Assembly: GCA_030262795.1 (NCBI GenBank)
Contig: JAJSZO010000056.1
Location: forward strand, 1-13,080
From: Deltaproteobacteria bacterium
Lineage (GTDB): Bacteria > Desulfobacterota > Desulfobacteria > Desulfobacterales > ETH-SRB1
Reading direction: 5' to 3'
Length of the DNA stretch: 13,080 nucleotides
Within the stretch, counting starts at the first letter, position 1, and each line of letters starts with the position of its first letter. Made by a program: the position numbers and the translations under genes. The notes under the pieces were generated by a model. It was not told the DNA's origin. It saw only the letters and a list, made by a program, of their open reading frames with translations, and did no database searches. Shown piece by piece: positions 6,797 through 13,080 of this stretch.

Positions 6797-8065
6797 ATGT
6801 TTAATATTGAAAGCTGGGACTGGGAAAGCAAAGAAAAAATGCTTGCCGATACAGCGAAATGGAAAGACAAGTTTGAAGATGTCTGGGAGCCTTATATCAG
6901 TCAAGACGGTGAAAAGATAGCCTCTATTGTTAAAATAGGGGAAGGAGAACACAACATAGCTGTTAATGAAGGAACCTGGGAAGAACCGTTTGAAAAAATA
7001 TGGTATTCCAGATTTAGCCCAGACGGCCGTCTGACCGCTCTTATAACAAAGGACATGGAATGGACAATGGCTGTAGATGGAAAGACATGGGAACAAATGT
7101 ATGAATATATCTGGGATACCAAATTCAGCGCAGATGGCAAGATTATAGCTGCGACAACTAAGGTAGACAGCGTTTATGGGATAACAATAAACGAAAAGAC
7201 ATTGGAATGCCCGGTTCAACTTGAGAGCATAGCAAGCCACGTAATAAGCCCTGATGGTAAAATATCGGCTGCAATAGCTCAAACCGTTCCACTTGGACAG
7301 GCCGATCTTGATGGTTTTTTGAAAGGTAGCTGGTCGGTAGTTGTAAACGGCAAGCCGTGGAAAAATAATTTTGTTGATGTTTATGGCCTGACAATGAGCA
7401 ACGATGGCAAGAATATTGCTGTAGAATACAGAGATAGTATTTGTGAATACGGCATTCTTGTTAATGAAAAACCGTGGAATGAAAAATTTGCTTGTACATG
7501 GGAACCTGTTTTCCATCCAAAAAATAGTGATGAAATAACAGCACCGGTCAGGCAGTGGGGCCAGTGGTTTTTGGCAACAAACGGCAGGATTGTCTGGGAC
7601 AATGGTTTTTACAGTCTTCTGTATCCAACATACAGTCCTGATGGTAATAATATTGCGGCAGCAGTTGCCCCACAGTTTGCCAAATGGACAATTGCCGTCA
7701 ATGGGCAGCCCTGGTCTGTTACTTTTGGAGAATGTATTCAAAAGCCCTGTTTCAGCCCTGATGGCAGAAAGGTTGCGGCTATAGCAAAAGACAAAGGCAA
7801 CTGGTTGCTTGTTGTTGATGGAGCCGTACTTGGAGAAGCTTTTGATAATATCTGGGAGCCTGTTTTTAGTCCCAACGACGACAAGGTAATATGCAAGGTA
7901 GAGAAAAACGGTAAGTATGCTATCGCAGTTAACGGCAAAATCCGGAGAAACGATTATGAAGCCCTCTGGAATCCTGTTGTGTCGCCTGATGGAACCAAGG
8001 TAATGATATGCGGCGTAGAAGATGGGAAATATTATCGCAAAGTAGTTCCGTTAAGTGATATATAA
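6797..8065 (+). CDS. tmcD: Tmc complex subunit TmcD, Trp-rich propeller-like protein
   Basis: A 422-residue soluble protein without signal peptide or membrane segment, so cytoplasmic. It consists of about ten repeats of 40-50 residues, each with a W-E-x-V-F-S-P-D-G-x-x-I-A-A strand pair followed by a W-x-I-A-V-N-G-K-P-W turn. The S-P-D-G element recurs throughout, partly degenerate (for example H-P-K-N in the sixth repeat). This architecture, the high Trp content and its place directly before tmcC and tmcB identify it as TmcD, the cytoplasmic Trp-rich subunit of the Tmc complex. Its exact role in the complex is not established; a scaffold or docking role is inference. The start follows TTAGGAGGT at good spacing. 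The gap to tmcC is 89 bp, with no terminator-like T-run. Confidence 0.85.
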   Translation: MFNIESWDWESKEKMLADTAKWKDKFEDVWEPYISQDGEKIASIVKIGEGEHNIAVNEGTWEEPFEKIWYSRFSPDGRLTALITKDMEWTMAVDGKTWEQMYEYIWDTKFSADGKIIAATTKVDSVYGITINEKTLECPVQLESIASHVISPDGKISAAIAQTVPLGQADLDGFLKGSWSVVVNGKPWKNNFVDVYGLTMSNDGKNIAVEYRDSICEYGILVNEKPWNEKFACTWEPVFHPKNSDEITAPVRQWGQWFLATNGRIVWDNGFYSLLYPTYSPDGNNIAAAVAPQFAKWTIAVNGQPWSVTFGECIQKPCFSPDGRKVAAIAKDKGNWLLVVDGAVLGEAFDNIWEPVFSPNDDKVICKVEKNGKYAIAVNGKIRRNDYEALWNPVVSPDGTKVMICGVEDGKYYRKVVPLSDI

Positions 8066-8154
8066 AATCAAATTAATTGATTAAGGTTTTTATTTAATAA
8101 AATAAATATAAAACTAAAAGTTTTGAATGATATTTTCAAAAAGGGGGAAAACAA

Positions 8155-8802
8155 ATGTATGAATTTGTTAGCGGACCGCTGGTATGGATAGCCTTTATAG
8201 TTTTTATCGGCGGAAGTCTGTATAGAATATACAATATGTTGTCTATTTCTAAAAAGGAGAAAGTTGTGTTTCCGCATATGTCATTAAAACACAGTTTAGC
8301 TTCTCTTGTACACTGGGTAATACCTTTTAATAATCAGTATATGCGAAAACGACCAATTTTTACTATCGTTTCTTTTGCTTTTCATATCTGTCTGCTTATT
8401 GCTCCGATTTTTCTTTTAGCGCATGTGATTTTATGGGATGAATCATGGAATATGAGCTGGTGGACCATTCCGGAAGCAGTAACCGACTGGATGACGATTA
8501 TAGTTATTATTGGGTGTATTTTTTTCTTATACAGAAGATTAACAGATCCTGTGGTAAAAAATGTAACAGATGGTTCGGACTATCTTCTGCTTGCAATTAC
8601 CGCTCTTCCATTTATTACCGGCTTTATTGCATACCATCAATTATTTGCCTATAACACCATACTGATACTTCACATCCTTACAGGTGAGATCATGCTGATA
8701 GCCATTCCTTTTACAAGGTTAAGCCACATGCTCTTCTTCGTTTTTACAAGATCATATTTCGGGAGTGAACAAGGTCATGTAAAGAATTCAAAGGATTGGT
8801 AA
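8155..8802 (+). CDS. tmcC: Tmc complex subunit TmcC, membrane cytochrome b
   Basis: A 215-residue inner-membrane protein of the NarI/DsrM-like cytochrome b type. Five hydrophobic helices are visible at about 7-27, 68-93, 112-127, 142-160 and 167-197. Histidines suited to bind two b hemes lie in or next to them (H77 and H90 in helix 2, H161 after helix 4, H173 and H191 in helix 5). By family knowledge it links the periplasmic cytochrome c side to the cytoplasmic FeS subunit and may exchange electrons with menaquinone. The start follows AAAGGGGGA at good spacing. It sits 35 bp before tmcB in one apparent operon. DsrM and HmeC relatives are alternatives, but they would not be expected next to a TmcD-type gene. 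Confidence 0.85.
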   Translation: MYEFVSGPLVWIAFIVFIGGSLYRIYNMLSISKKEKVVFPHMSLKHSLASLVHWVIPFNNQYMRKRPIFTIVSFAFHICLLIAPIFLLAHVILWDESWNMSWWTIPEAVTDWMTIIVIIGCIFFLYRRLTDPVVKNVTDGSDYLLLAITALPFITGFIAYHQLFAYNTILILHILTGEIMLIAIPFTRLSHMLFFVFTRSYFGSEQGHVKNSKDW

Positions 8803-8837
8803 GAATTTAACAGCAATACAATGTTAAGGAGAATATT

Positions 8838-10181
8838 ATGAAACCCACAATTGTCAAAAGAGAACCGGTCGTGGATGAAGCCATGGATCAGTGTGAAGCA
8901 AGACTCACTGAGGAAGAGATAGAAAAAGTTATCAATGAAGTTATAGATAAAGAAACCGGCGGCCGTTTATGGACTTACATTAATACCTGCATTCACTGCG
9001 GATTATGTGCAGAGGCATGTCATTGGTATCTGTCCAATGACCGGGATGTAAGTTTTGCTCCGGTTACAAAGATAAAAGATACCCTTTGGGTAATGTTAGA
9101 AAAAAAAGGAAAGGTTGACGCCGCATTTATCAAAAGATGCTCTCAAATTTCTCATACGGAATGTAATGCCTGTCGTCGTTGTGGCATGTACTGCCCGTTT
9201 GGAATAGATATAGCGTATATGATACTTGTAGTTCGTCGGATATGCGCAAAGCTTGGAATGGTGCCTCTTTACCTGCAGGATACGGTTCACAGCCATGCTG
9301 CTACAATGAACCAGATGTGGGTAAAACCGGATGAATGGATAGATACACTCCAGTGGCAGGAAGAAGAAGCACAGGGATATGTGCCAAGTGCTCGTTTACC
9401 ACTTGAAAAAGAAGGTGCTGAGATAATGTATTCAGTTATTGGTCCTGAGCCAAAATTTTTAGCCCAGCTCCTTGGCAATATCACAGTAATCATGAAGGTG
9501 GCAGGGCTTGACTGGACAATGCCTGCAACTGCCGGCTGGGATAACAGCAATATGGCTATGTATTCAGGGGACTTTGAGATCATGGCCAGGGTGGAAAGGC
9601 TTCATCATGAAACAGCTCAAAGACTTAAAGTAAAAAAGATAGTTATGGGTGAATGCGGTCATGCGTTCAGGGGGGCAGAATATGACGGACCAACCTGGAT
9701 GGGATGGATGAAGCCGCCCATACCGATAGTTCATGCCATTGCATTTTATTATGACCTGATAAAAAGTGGCAGAATCAAAATAGCAAAAAAAATTGAAGGC
9801 CCTATTACTTCGCAGTACCCGTGTAATGTTATAAGAAACGCGGGATTGGGCTCAAAACTGCGGTATATTATGAGTGCGGTGTGTGAAGATTTTGTAGATC
9901 TTATTCCAAATGACAGGCATGCATTTTGCTGCAATGCAGGCGGAGGGACTATTAACTGCGGCCCGCCATGGAAAAAAATTCGGGTCCAGAGCGCAAAATT
10001 GCAGTCAGAAAATTTTAAAAGAACTGGCGCTCATACCATTGTAACACCTTGCCACAACTGTCATAGCGGGGTTGAAGATATTGTTGACGGATATAAGCTT
10101 GGGATGCACGTCAAATTCTTCAGTGAGCTTTTGATAGAAGCCATGGAGATTCCTGAGCACCTGAAACCAAAAGAAGAATAA
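8838..10181 (+). CDS. tmcB: Tmc complex subunit TmcB, HdrD-like FeS protein
   Basis: A 447-residue cytoplasmic-side subunit related to HdrD and DsrK. Two [4Fe-4S] motifs come first: C51-x2-C54-x2-C57-x3-C61 and C109-x2-C112-x2-C115-x3-C119, each ending in the usual C-P/C-H turn. The C-terminal half carries a CCG-type cysteine set: C329, C364-C365, C405 and C408 (Cx34CCx39CxxC), as in proteins holding the special catalytic FeS cluster of heterodisulfide reductases. An additional G-E-C273-G-H lies where the first CCG domain should have its cysteines, so that domain is reduced. Role by family: electron transfer between the membrane subunit TmcC and a cytoplasmic, possibly thiol/disulfide, partner. 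The start follows TAAGGAG. No tmcA follows; the next DNA is a palindromic element. Confidence 0.9.
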   Translation: MKPTIVKREPVVDEAMDQCEARLTEEEIEKVINEVIDKETGGRLWTYINTCIHCGLCAEACHWYLSNDRDVSFAPVTKIKDTLWVMLEKKGKVDAAFIKRCSQISHTECNACRRCGMYCPFGIDIAYMILVVRRICAKLGMVPLYLQDTVHSHAATMNQMWVKPDEWIDTLQWQEEEAQGYVPSARLPLEKEGAEIMYSVIGPEPKFLAQLLGNITVIMKVAGLDWTMPATAGWDNSNMAMYSGDFEIMARVERLHHETAQRLKVKKIVMGECGHAFRGAEYDGPTWMGWMKPPIPIVHAIAFYYDLIKSGRIKIAKKIEGPITSQYPCNVIRNAGLGSKLRYIMSAVCEDFVDLIPNDRHAFCCNAGGGTINCGPPWKKIRVQSAKLQSENFKRTGAHTIVTPCHNCHSGVEDIVDGYKLGMHVKFFSELLIEAMEIPEHLKPKEE

Positions 10182-10202
10182 GGTGCGGGTGAATAATACT
10201 TA

Positions 10203-10309
10203 AGTTGAGCGATTTTTTTACTTGACCTGCGCCAATCTCTTGCGCAGTCCCGCCCAGGCGGGACTGAATAAAGATTTCGGCACATTTCTTCATAAAAAAT
10301 CGCTCAACT
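10203..10309. repeat. 107-bp palindromic element after tmcB (MITE- or REP-like)
   Basis: The outer arms AGTTGAGCGATTTTTT (10203-10218) and AAAAAATCGCTCAACT (10294-10309) are perfect 16-bp inverted copies. Inside is a second perfect hairpin, CAGTCCCGCC (10245-10254) with GGCGGGACTG (10257-10266). CTGCGC (10227-10232) with GCGCAG (10242-10247) could form an alternative, mutually exclusive hairpin. No target duplication is visible at the ends. It may be a small non-autonomous element or an interspersed repeat, and it may also block transcription leaving tmcB. Confidence 0.7.
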
Positions 10310-10329
10310 CAGGGTTCGCTCAAAATTAA

Positions 10330-10350
10330 AACAGCACAGATATCGCTGTT
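10330..10350 (-). terminator. Likely intrinsic terminator of the yajD-type gene
   Basis: Read on the minus strand, AACAGC and GCTGTT form a 6-bp stem around a 9-base loop, followed by TTAATTTT, starting 11 bases after the stop codon of the HNH gene. The stem is short, so strength is uncertain. Confidence 0.45.
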
Positions 10351-10361
10351 AAATCGTTCAG

Positions 10362-10748
10362 CTACTTTTTATCCTTCAGCAAGGCATCAAGACCAGCGAA
10401 CGGCCTGCAGGTAGAGGGTGTCTCTTGCTCGCTATCGGGCGTCGCCTCGTCGTCATACCATTCCTGATCCAGATACCGCGAGTGCTCATTGTCGTGACAA
10501 TAAAGACACAGTAGTTCCCAGTTACTGCCATCAGGCGGATTGTTATTGTGGTTGTGATCCTTGTGATGGACCGTGAGCTCACGAAGTCTTTTACCTGTGA
10601 ATTCGCGCCCGCATTTAGCACAAATCCATGGGTAAAGTTTGAGCGCTTGCTCCCGATAATCTTGCTTCCGCTGTTGCCGGTTGCGCTGGATCTCGGCAAC
10701 AACCCGGCCCAGACTGTCTTTGTCTAATTGTGTCTTTTTCGACGGCAT
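10362..10748 (-). CDS. yajD: YajD-like HNH nuclease
   Basis: A 128-residue protein that closely follows E. coli YajD as I remember it: Y-R-E-x-A-L-K-x-Y-P-W-x-C (31-43), R-E-L-T-V-H-H (56-62), D-G-S-N-W-E-L-L-C-L-Y-C-H (73-85) and a P-F-A-x-L tail motif. The HNH core has H61-H62 for catalysis, N76, and structural zinc pairs C43/C46 and C81/C84, with H89 after them. The family is predicted to cut DNA as a small metal-dependent nuclease; its cellular role is unsettled. The start follows AAGGTGAG at correct spacing. It is divergent from the AAA-ATPase gene, with 192 bp between the start codons, and lies tail-to-tail with tmcB. Confidence 0.88.
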   Translation of the reverse strand: MPSKKTQLDKDSLGRVVAEIQRNRQQRKQDYREQALKLYPWICAKCGREFTGKRLRELTVHHKDHNHNNNPPDGSNWELLCLYCHDNEHSRYLDQEWYDDEATPDSEQETPSTCRPFAGLDALLKDKK

Positions 10749-10940
10749 GTACTCACCTTAGCCTTTAGTACATCGACTGATAGAGGTGATAGATGTCTTG
10801 GCTTTCATACTACATACTACTCTAAATGGATTAAGTCGATCATTATTTTATGGGCATAATGTTGTGAATCACGAGTATTTGCGGTTGTGAATGGAAATTT
10901 TTTGGTTCAGAGAATCTTCAATGATTAGGAGGAGACAGTA
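10749..10940. promoter_or_regulatory. Divergent intergenic region, yajD and AAA-ATPase genes
   Basis: These 192 bases must hold the promoters of both flanking genes. It is AT-rich in the middle; a weak -10-like CATAAT lies at about 10855-10860, without a convincing -35. No strong operator palindrome was seen. Confidence 0.35.
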
Positions 10941-12728
10941 ATGAGATTTCCTTACGGGTTATGCGATTTTAACAAGATTATCACAAAAGGCTATTTCTAT
11001 TGCGATCGTACAGACCGCATAGCCGTACTTGAAAATACCGGAGATTATCTCCTTCTTTTGCGTCCCCGCAGATTCGGCAAAAGCCTTTTGCTTTCGATGC
11101 TGGAAAACTATTATGACATTGCGCGAAAAGACAGATTCCAGGAACTCTTCGGCCATCTTCTGATCGGCAAAAACCCTACTCCCTCACACAATCAATATTT
11201 TATCCTTAAATGGGATTTTTCATGTGTTGATCCTTCAGGAAGTGCGGCAGATATTAAAAGAGCTTTTCATAATCACATCAATGCATGTATTGAATCGTTT
11301 GTCATGTACTACGAAGACTATCTGACCCGTGAAGTAAAAGTCGATTCCAGTGATGCCGTCAATTCAATCAAATCCCTCCTTTCTGTGACCCGCAAATCCG
11401 GGCATCTTGTTTACCTGTTAATAGATGAGTATGATAACTTTGCCAACGAAGTAATGATGGGTGTGAGAAGAGAAAAAAAAGATATTTACGAAGCCCTTGT
11501 TTATGGGGGAGGACCGTTGCAAACACTTTTTAAGGCAGTCAAGTCAGCCACAGACGGCTCCGGCTTTGACAGGAGTTTTATTACAGGTGTGTCGCCCGTT
11601 GTAATGAGCGATATCACCAGCGGTTATAATATGGCTAAAAACATATATCTTGATTCCGCATTTAATGATCTGTGCGGGTTTCATGAAAAAGAGATAAAAA
11701 AAGCATTGAATGCCGTATCAGCAGAATGCGGTCTGAAAAAAAAGGATGTCGCTGAGGCCATTGATTTTATGCGTGTCTATTATAACGGCTATAAGTTTGC
11801 TCTGGATGTAGCAGAATCTATTTATAACCCTACCCTGGCAATTTATTTTATAGAAGCATTCCTCAAAACATGTAAATATCCGCGAGAAATGCTCGACTCC
11901 AACCTTGCCGCTGATGAAGCAAAACTTCAGTCCATATCCCAAATACCAAATGGCGGTCAGTTGCTTCTTGATTTGATGAAAAGGGATGATTTTCCTGTTA
12001 TCACTAAGCTTGCCGCTCGTTTCGGTATTAAGGAGATGCTGACGGATAAAAGCAAAGATTTTGTTTTTATGACCTCTTTTCTCTACTATTTCGGGGTACT
12101 GACAATAGATGAGGAAACAGAGAAAGGCGAGTTAATTTTAAGGGTTCCGAACCTGGTAACTCGCGGTCTCTATGTAGAACGGATTCAGCAAATGCTTTTG
12201 CCGGAACCTGTTGACAGGGATGATGGGGTTTTTGCCGCTAAACAGCTCTATGCCAAAGGAGATATGAAACCGCTTTGCGAGTTTGTCGAGCAGAGATTTT
12301 TTAAGGTATTCCGTAATCGTGATTATAGATGGGCGAACGAATTTACAGTAAAAACGGCCTTTCTAACACTCCTTTATAATGACATACTTTACATCATTGA
12401 TTCTGAAAAAAATGCGAGCCGCGGTTATGCCGATCTGACCATGATGATTCGTCCCGACATGAGACGTTTTAAGATACTTGATATTCTTGTCGAGTTTAAG
12501 TACACAGGTCTCAAAGAAGCTGGTTTGAGCGGAGAAAAGGCAAGTCAATTATCCACAGAAGACCTCAGGGCTATTCCCGCAATGCAGGCAAAAAGGAAGG
12601 AAGCAAAAAAACAGACCGAAAAATACGGGGACGCTTTGGAAAAAAAGTACGATAATTTGAGACTTAAGCGGTATGCAATAGTGTCGCTTGGGTTTGAAAG
12701 GTTGTGGTGGCAGGAGGTGAAAAGATGA
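10941..12728 (+). CDS. AAA-ATPase / PD-(D/E)XK nuclease family protein (DUF1703)
   Basis: A 595-residue protein of the large AAA-ATPase-like plus DUF1703 family (PF09820 with PF08011). The N-terminus shows the family opening F-P-Y-G, a nucleotide-binding loop R41-P-R-R-F-G-K-S48 and a Walker B-like L-L-I-D-E-Y-D-N (159-166), followed by a I-T-G-V-S-P-V sensor-type segment. The C-terminus carries a nuclease-fold signature: G-Y-A-D498, then E518-F-K520, and Q-T-E-K-Y-G-D-A around 558-565. These proteins occur in many paralogous copies in anaerobes; roles in defence or as mobile-linked genes are proposed but unproven. The length is about full size, so the gene appears intact. It starts behind AGGAGGAG. 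Its stop overlaps the following 28-codon ORF. Confidence 0.88.
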   Translation: MRFPYGLCDFNKIITKGYFYCDRTDRIAVLENTGDYLLLLRPRRFGKSLLLSMLENYYDIARKDRFQELFGHLLIGKNPTPSHNQYFILKWDFSCVDPSGSAADIKRAFHNHINACIESFVMYYEDYLTREVKVDSSDAVNSIKSLLSVTRKSGHLVYLLIDEYDNFANEVMMGVRREKKDIYEALVYGGGPLQTLFKAVKSATDGSGFDRSFITGVSPVVMSDITSGYNMAKNIYLDSAFNDLCGFHEKEIKKALNAVSAECGLKKKDVAEAIDFMRVYYNGYKFALDVAESIYNPTLAIYFIEAFLKTCKYPREMLDSNLAADEAKLQSISQIPNGGQLLLDLMKRDDFPVITKLAARFGIKEMLTDKSKDFVFMTSFLYYFGVLTIDEETEKGELILRVPNLVTRGLYVERIQQMLLPEPVDRDDGVFAAKQLYAKGDMKPLCEFVEQRFFKVFRNRDYRWANEFTVKTAFLTLLYNDILYIIDSEKNASRGYADLTMMIRPDMRRFKILDILVEFKYTGLKEAGLSGEKASQLSTEDLRAIPAMQAKRKEAKKQTEKYGDALEKKYDNLRLKRYAIVSLGFERLWWQEVKR

Positions 12729-12811
12729 AAGCTCAAAGGAAAGGATATATTCTAAGGAACGGTGAGGGTGGAATCCGTGTGACAAAAAGCGTTGCCGGTA
12801 TTATAGCTTAA
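12725..12811 (+). CDS. Small ORF (28 aa) overlapping the AAA-ATPase stop codon
   Basis: The start and stop codons overlap as ATGA (12725-12728), and GGAGGTG lies at proper spacing, so translation coupled to the ATPase gene is plausible. The peptide is basic and Gly-rich (MKAQRKGYILRNG...), without recognisable family. It could be the surviving 5' end of a gene lost through rearrangement, since the next coding sequence is on the other strand and slightly overlaps its end. Confidence 0.35.
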   Translation: MKAQRKGYILRNGEGGIRVTKSVAGIIA

Positions 12812-13055
12812 ACTCTGCATCGTAAAATTTTGTCTTAACCTTGTTTGACTCAAAGGCGCCAATATCTTCCAGAAAATCAAAATAATCTTCCAAATTTTGT
12901 TCTTTTTTGAATGGTTTCTTTCTCATAGCAGCGAAATCTTTTTTGGATAACAGAAGATCGGTTTCAAGATTAATATCCTTATTTTTTTTGCTTTTCTCCA
13001 ACACAGAACCTTGTACAAACACTACATTCGGGAAACTTTTATTTTTTAAAATCAA
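12801..13055 (-). CDS. Unrecognised 84-residue protein, convergent
   Basis: A charged, soluble protein with no signal peptide. The C-terminal part (L-E-D-Y-F-D-F-L-E-D-I-G-A-F-E) looks like a helical, acidic segment, and the middle is Lys-rich. The best available start is a TTG at 13055 with only a weak AAGAGAT before it; an in-frame stop lies just upstream, so the gene does not continue beyond the window in this frame. It may be a true small gene (the size suits an antitoxin or accessory protein) or a fragment. No family recognised. Confidence 0.4.
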   Translation of the reverse strand: MILKNKSFPNVVFVQGSVLEKSKKNKDINLETDLLLSKKDFAAMRKKPFKKEQNLEDYFDFLEDIGAFESNKVKTKFYDAEFKL

Positions 13056-13080
13056 TATCTCTTAAAATCCAATTCTTTTT

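Noticed and set aside
6782..7741. Long open frame (319 codons) on the minus strand opposite tmcD
   Set aside because: It lies fully antisense to the convincing repeat-containing tmcD frame, has no ribosome binding site or domain pattern, and its Cys/Phe/Tyr-rich composition is what a reversed Trp/Glu/Lys-rich gene produces.
1..13080. CRISPR arrays, rRNA or tRNA genes
   Set aside because: No regularly spaced repeat series, no rRNA-like conserved blocks and no cloverleaf with a TTCGA-type arm and acceptor stem were found by eye.

Overview
The window most likely comes from a sulfate-reducing bacterium of the Desulfobacterota. The main reason is the tmcD-tmcC-tmcB gene set at 6797-10181, which encodes three subunits of the Tmc transmembrane redox complex, a complex known essentially from sulfate reducers. 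A Gram-negative envelope is also implied by a DUF2860 outer-membrane barrel and an OmpA-type lipoprotein. Base composition looks mixed: the housekeeping-like stretches are AT-rich, while 1393-4250 looks clearly richer in GC, which fits an acquired island.

Layout. 1-183: short non-coding left edge. 184-1152: exported DUF2860 beta-barrel protein. 1312-4276: accessory block. It starts with an attC-like hairpin (1312-1383). Next is a DUF6544-type membrane-anchored gene (1393-2385) split by a complete 121-bp MITE (1491-1611) with perfect 24-bp terminal inverted repeats and an 8-bp target duplication. A second, better attC-like site (2389-2450) starts three bases after the stop codon. Then come a CPBP intramembrane metalloprotease (2508-3386) and a serine hydrolase cut off at its C-terminus (about 3401-4276). 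This looks like integron-cassette-type DNA away from any visible integrase, later damaged by a transposon relic and a deletion.

4326-6327 (minus strand): a hairpin terminator, an OmpA-domain lipoprotein with a long helical stalk, and upstream of it a degenerate thioredoxin-fold protein without a CxxC. 6328-6796: long AT-rich intergenic region with a candidate promoter and a tandem 10-bp repeat.

6797-10181 (plus strand): tmcD (Trp-rich propeller-like cytoplasmic protein), tmcC (five-helix cytochrome b-type membrane subunit) and tmcB (HdrD-like protein with two [4Fe-4S] motifs and a CCG-type cysteine set). Together they would pass electrons between the periplasmic cytochrome c pool, the menaquinone/membrane level and a cytoplasmic FeS/CCG site. 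The partner cytochrome TmcA (type II cytochrome c3) is not in the window, and the gene order is the reverse of the tmcABCD order I recall for Desulfovibrio. Immediately after tmcB there is a 107-bp palindromic element instead of tmcA.

10330-13055: a yajD-type HNH nuclease gene (minus strand) with a likely terminator; divergently, a large AAA-ATPase/PD-(D/E)XK protein (DUF1703 class); a 28-codon ORF overlapping its stop codon by ATGA; and an unrecognised convergent ORF at the right edge. No rRNA, tRNA or CRISPR array was seen. The best candidates for a second look are the MITE-split cassette gene with its attC-like sites and the tmc operon without tmcA.
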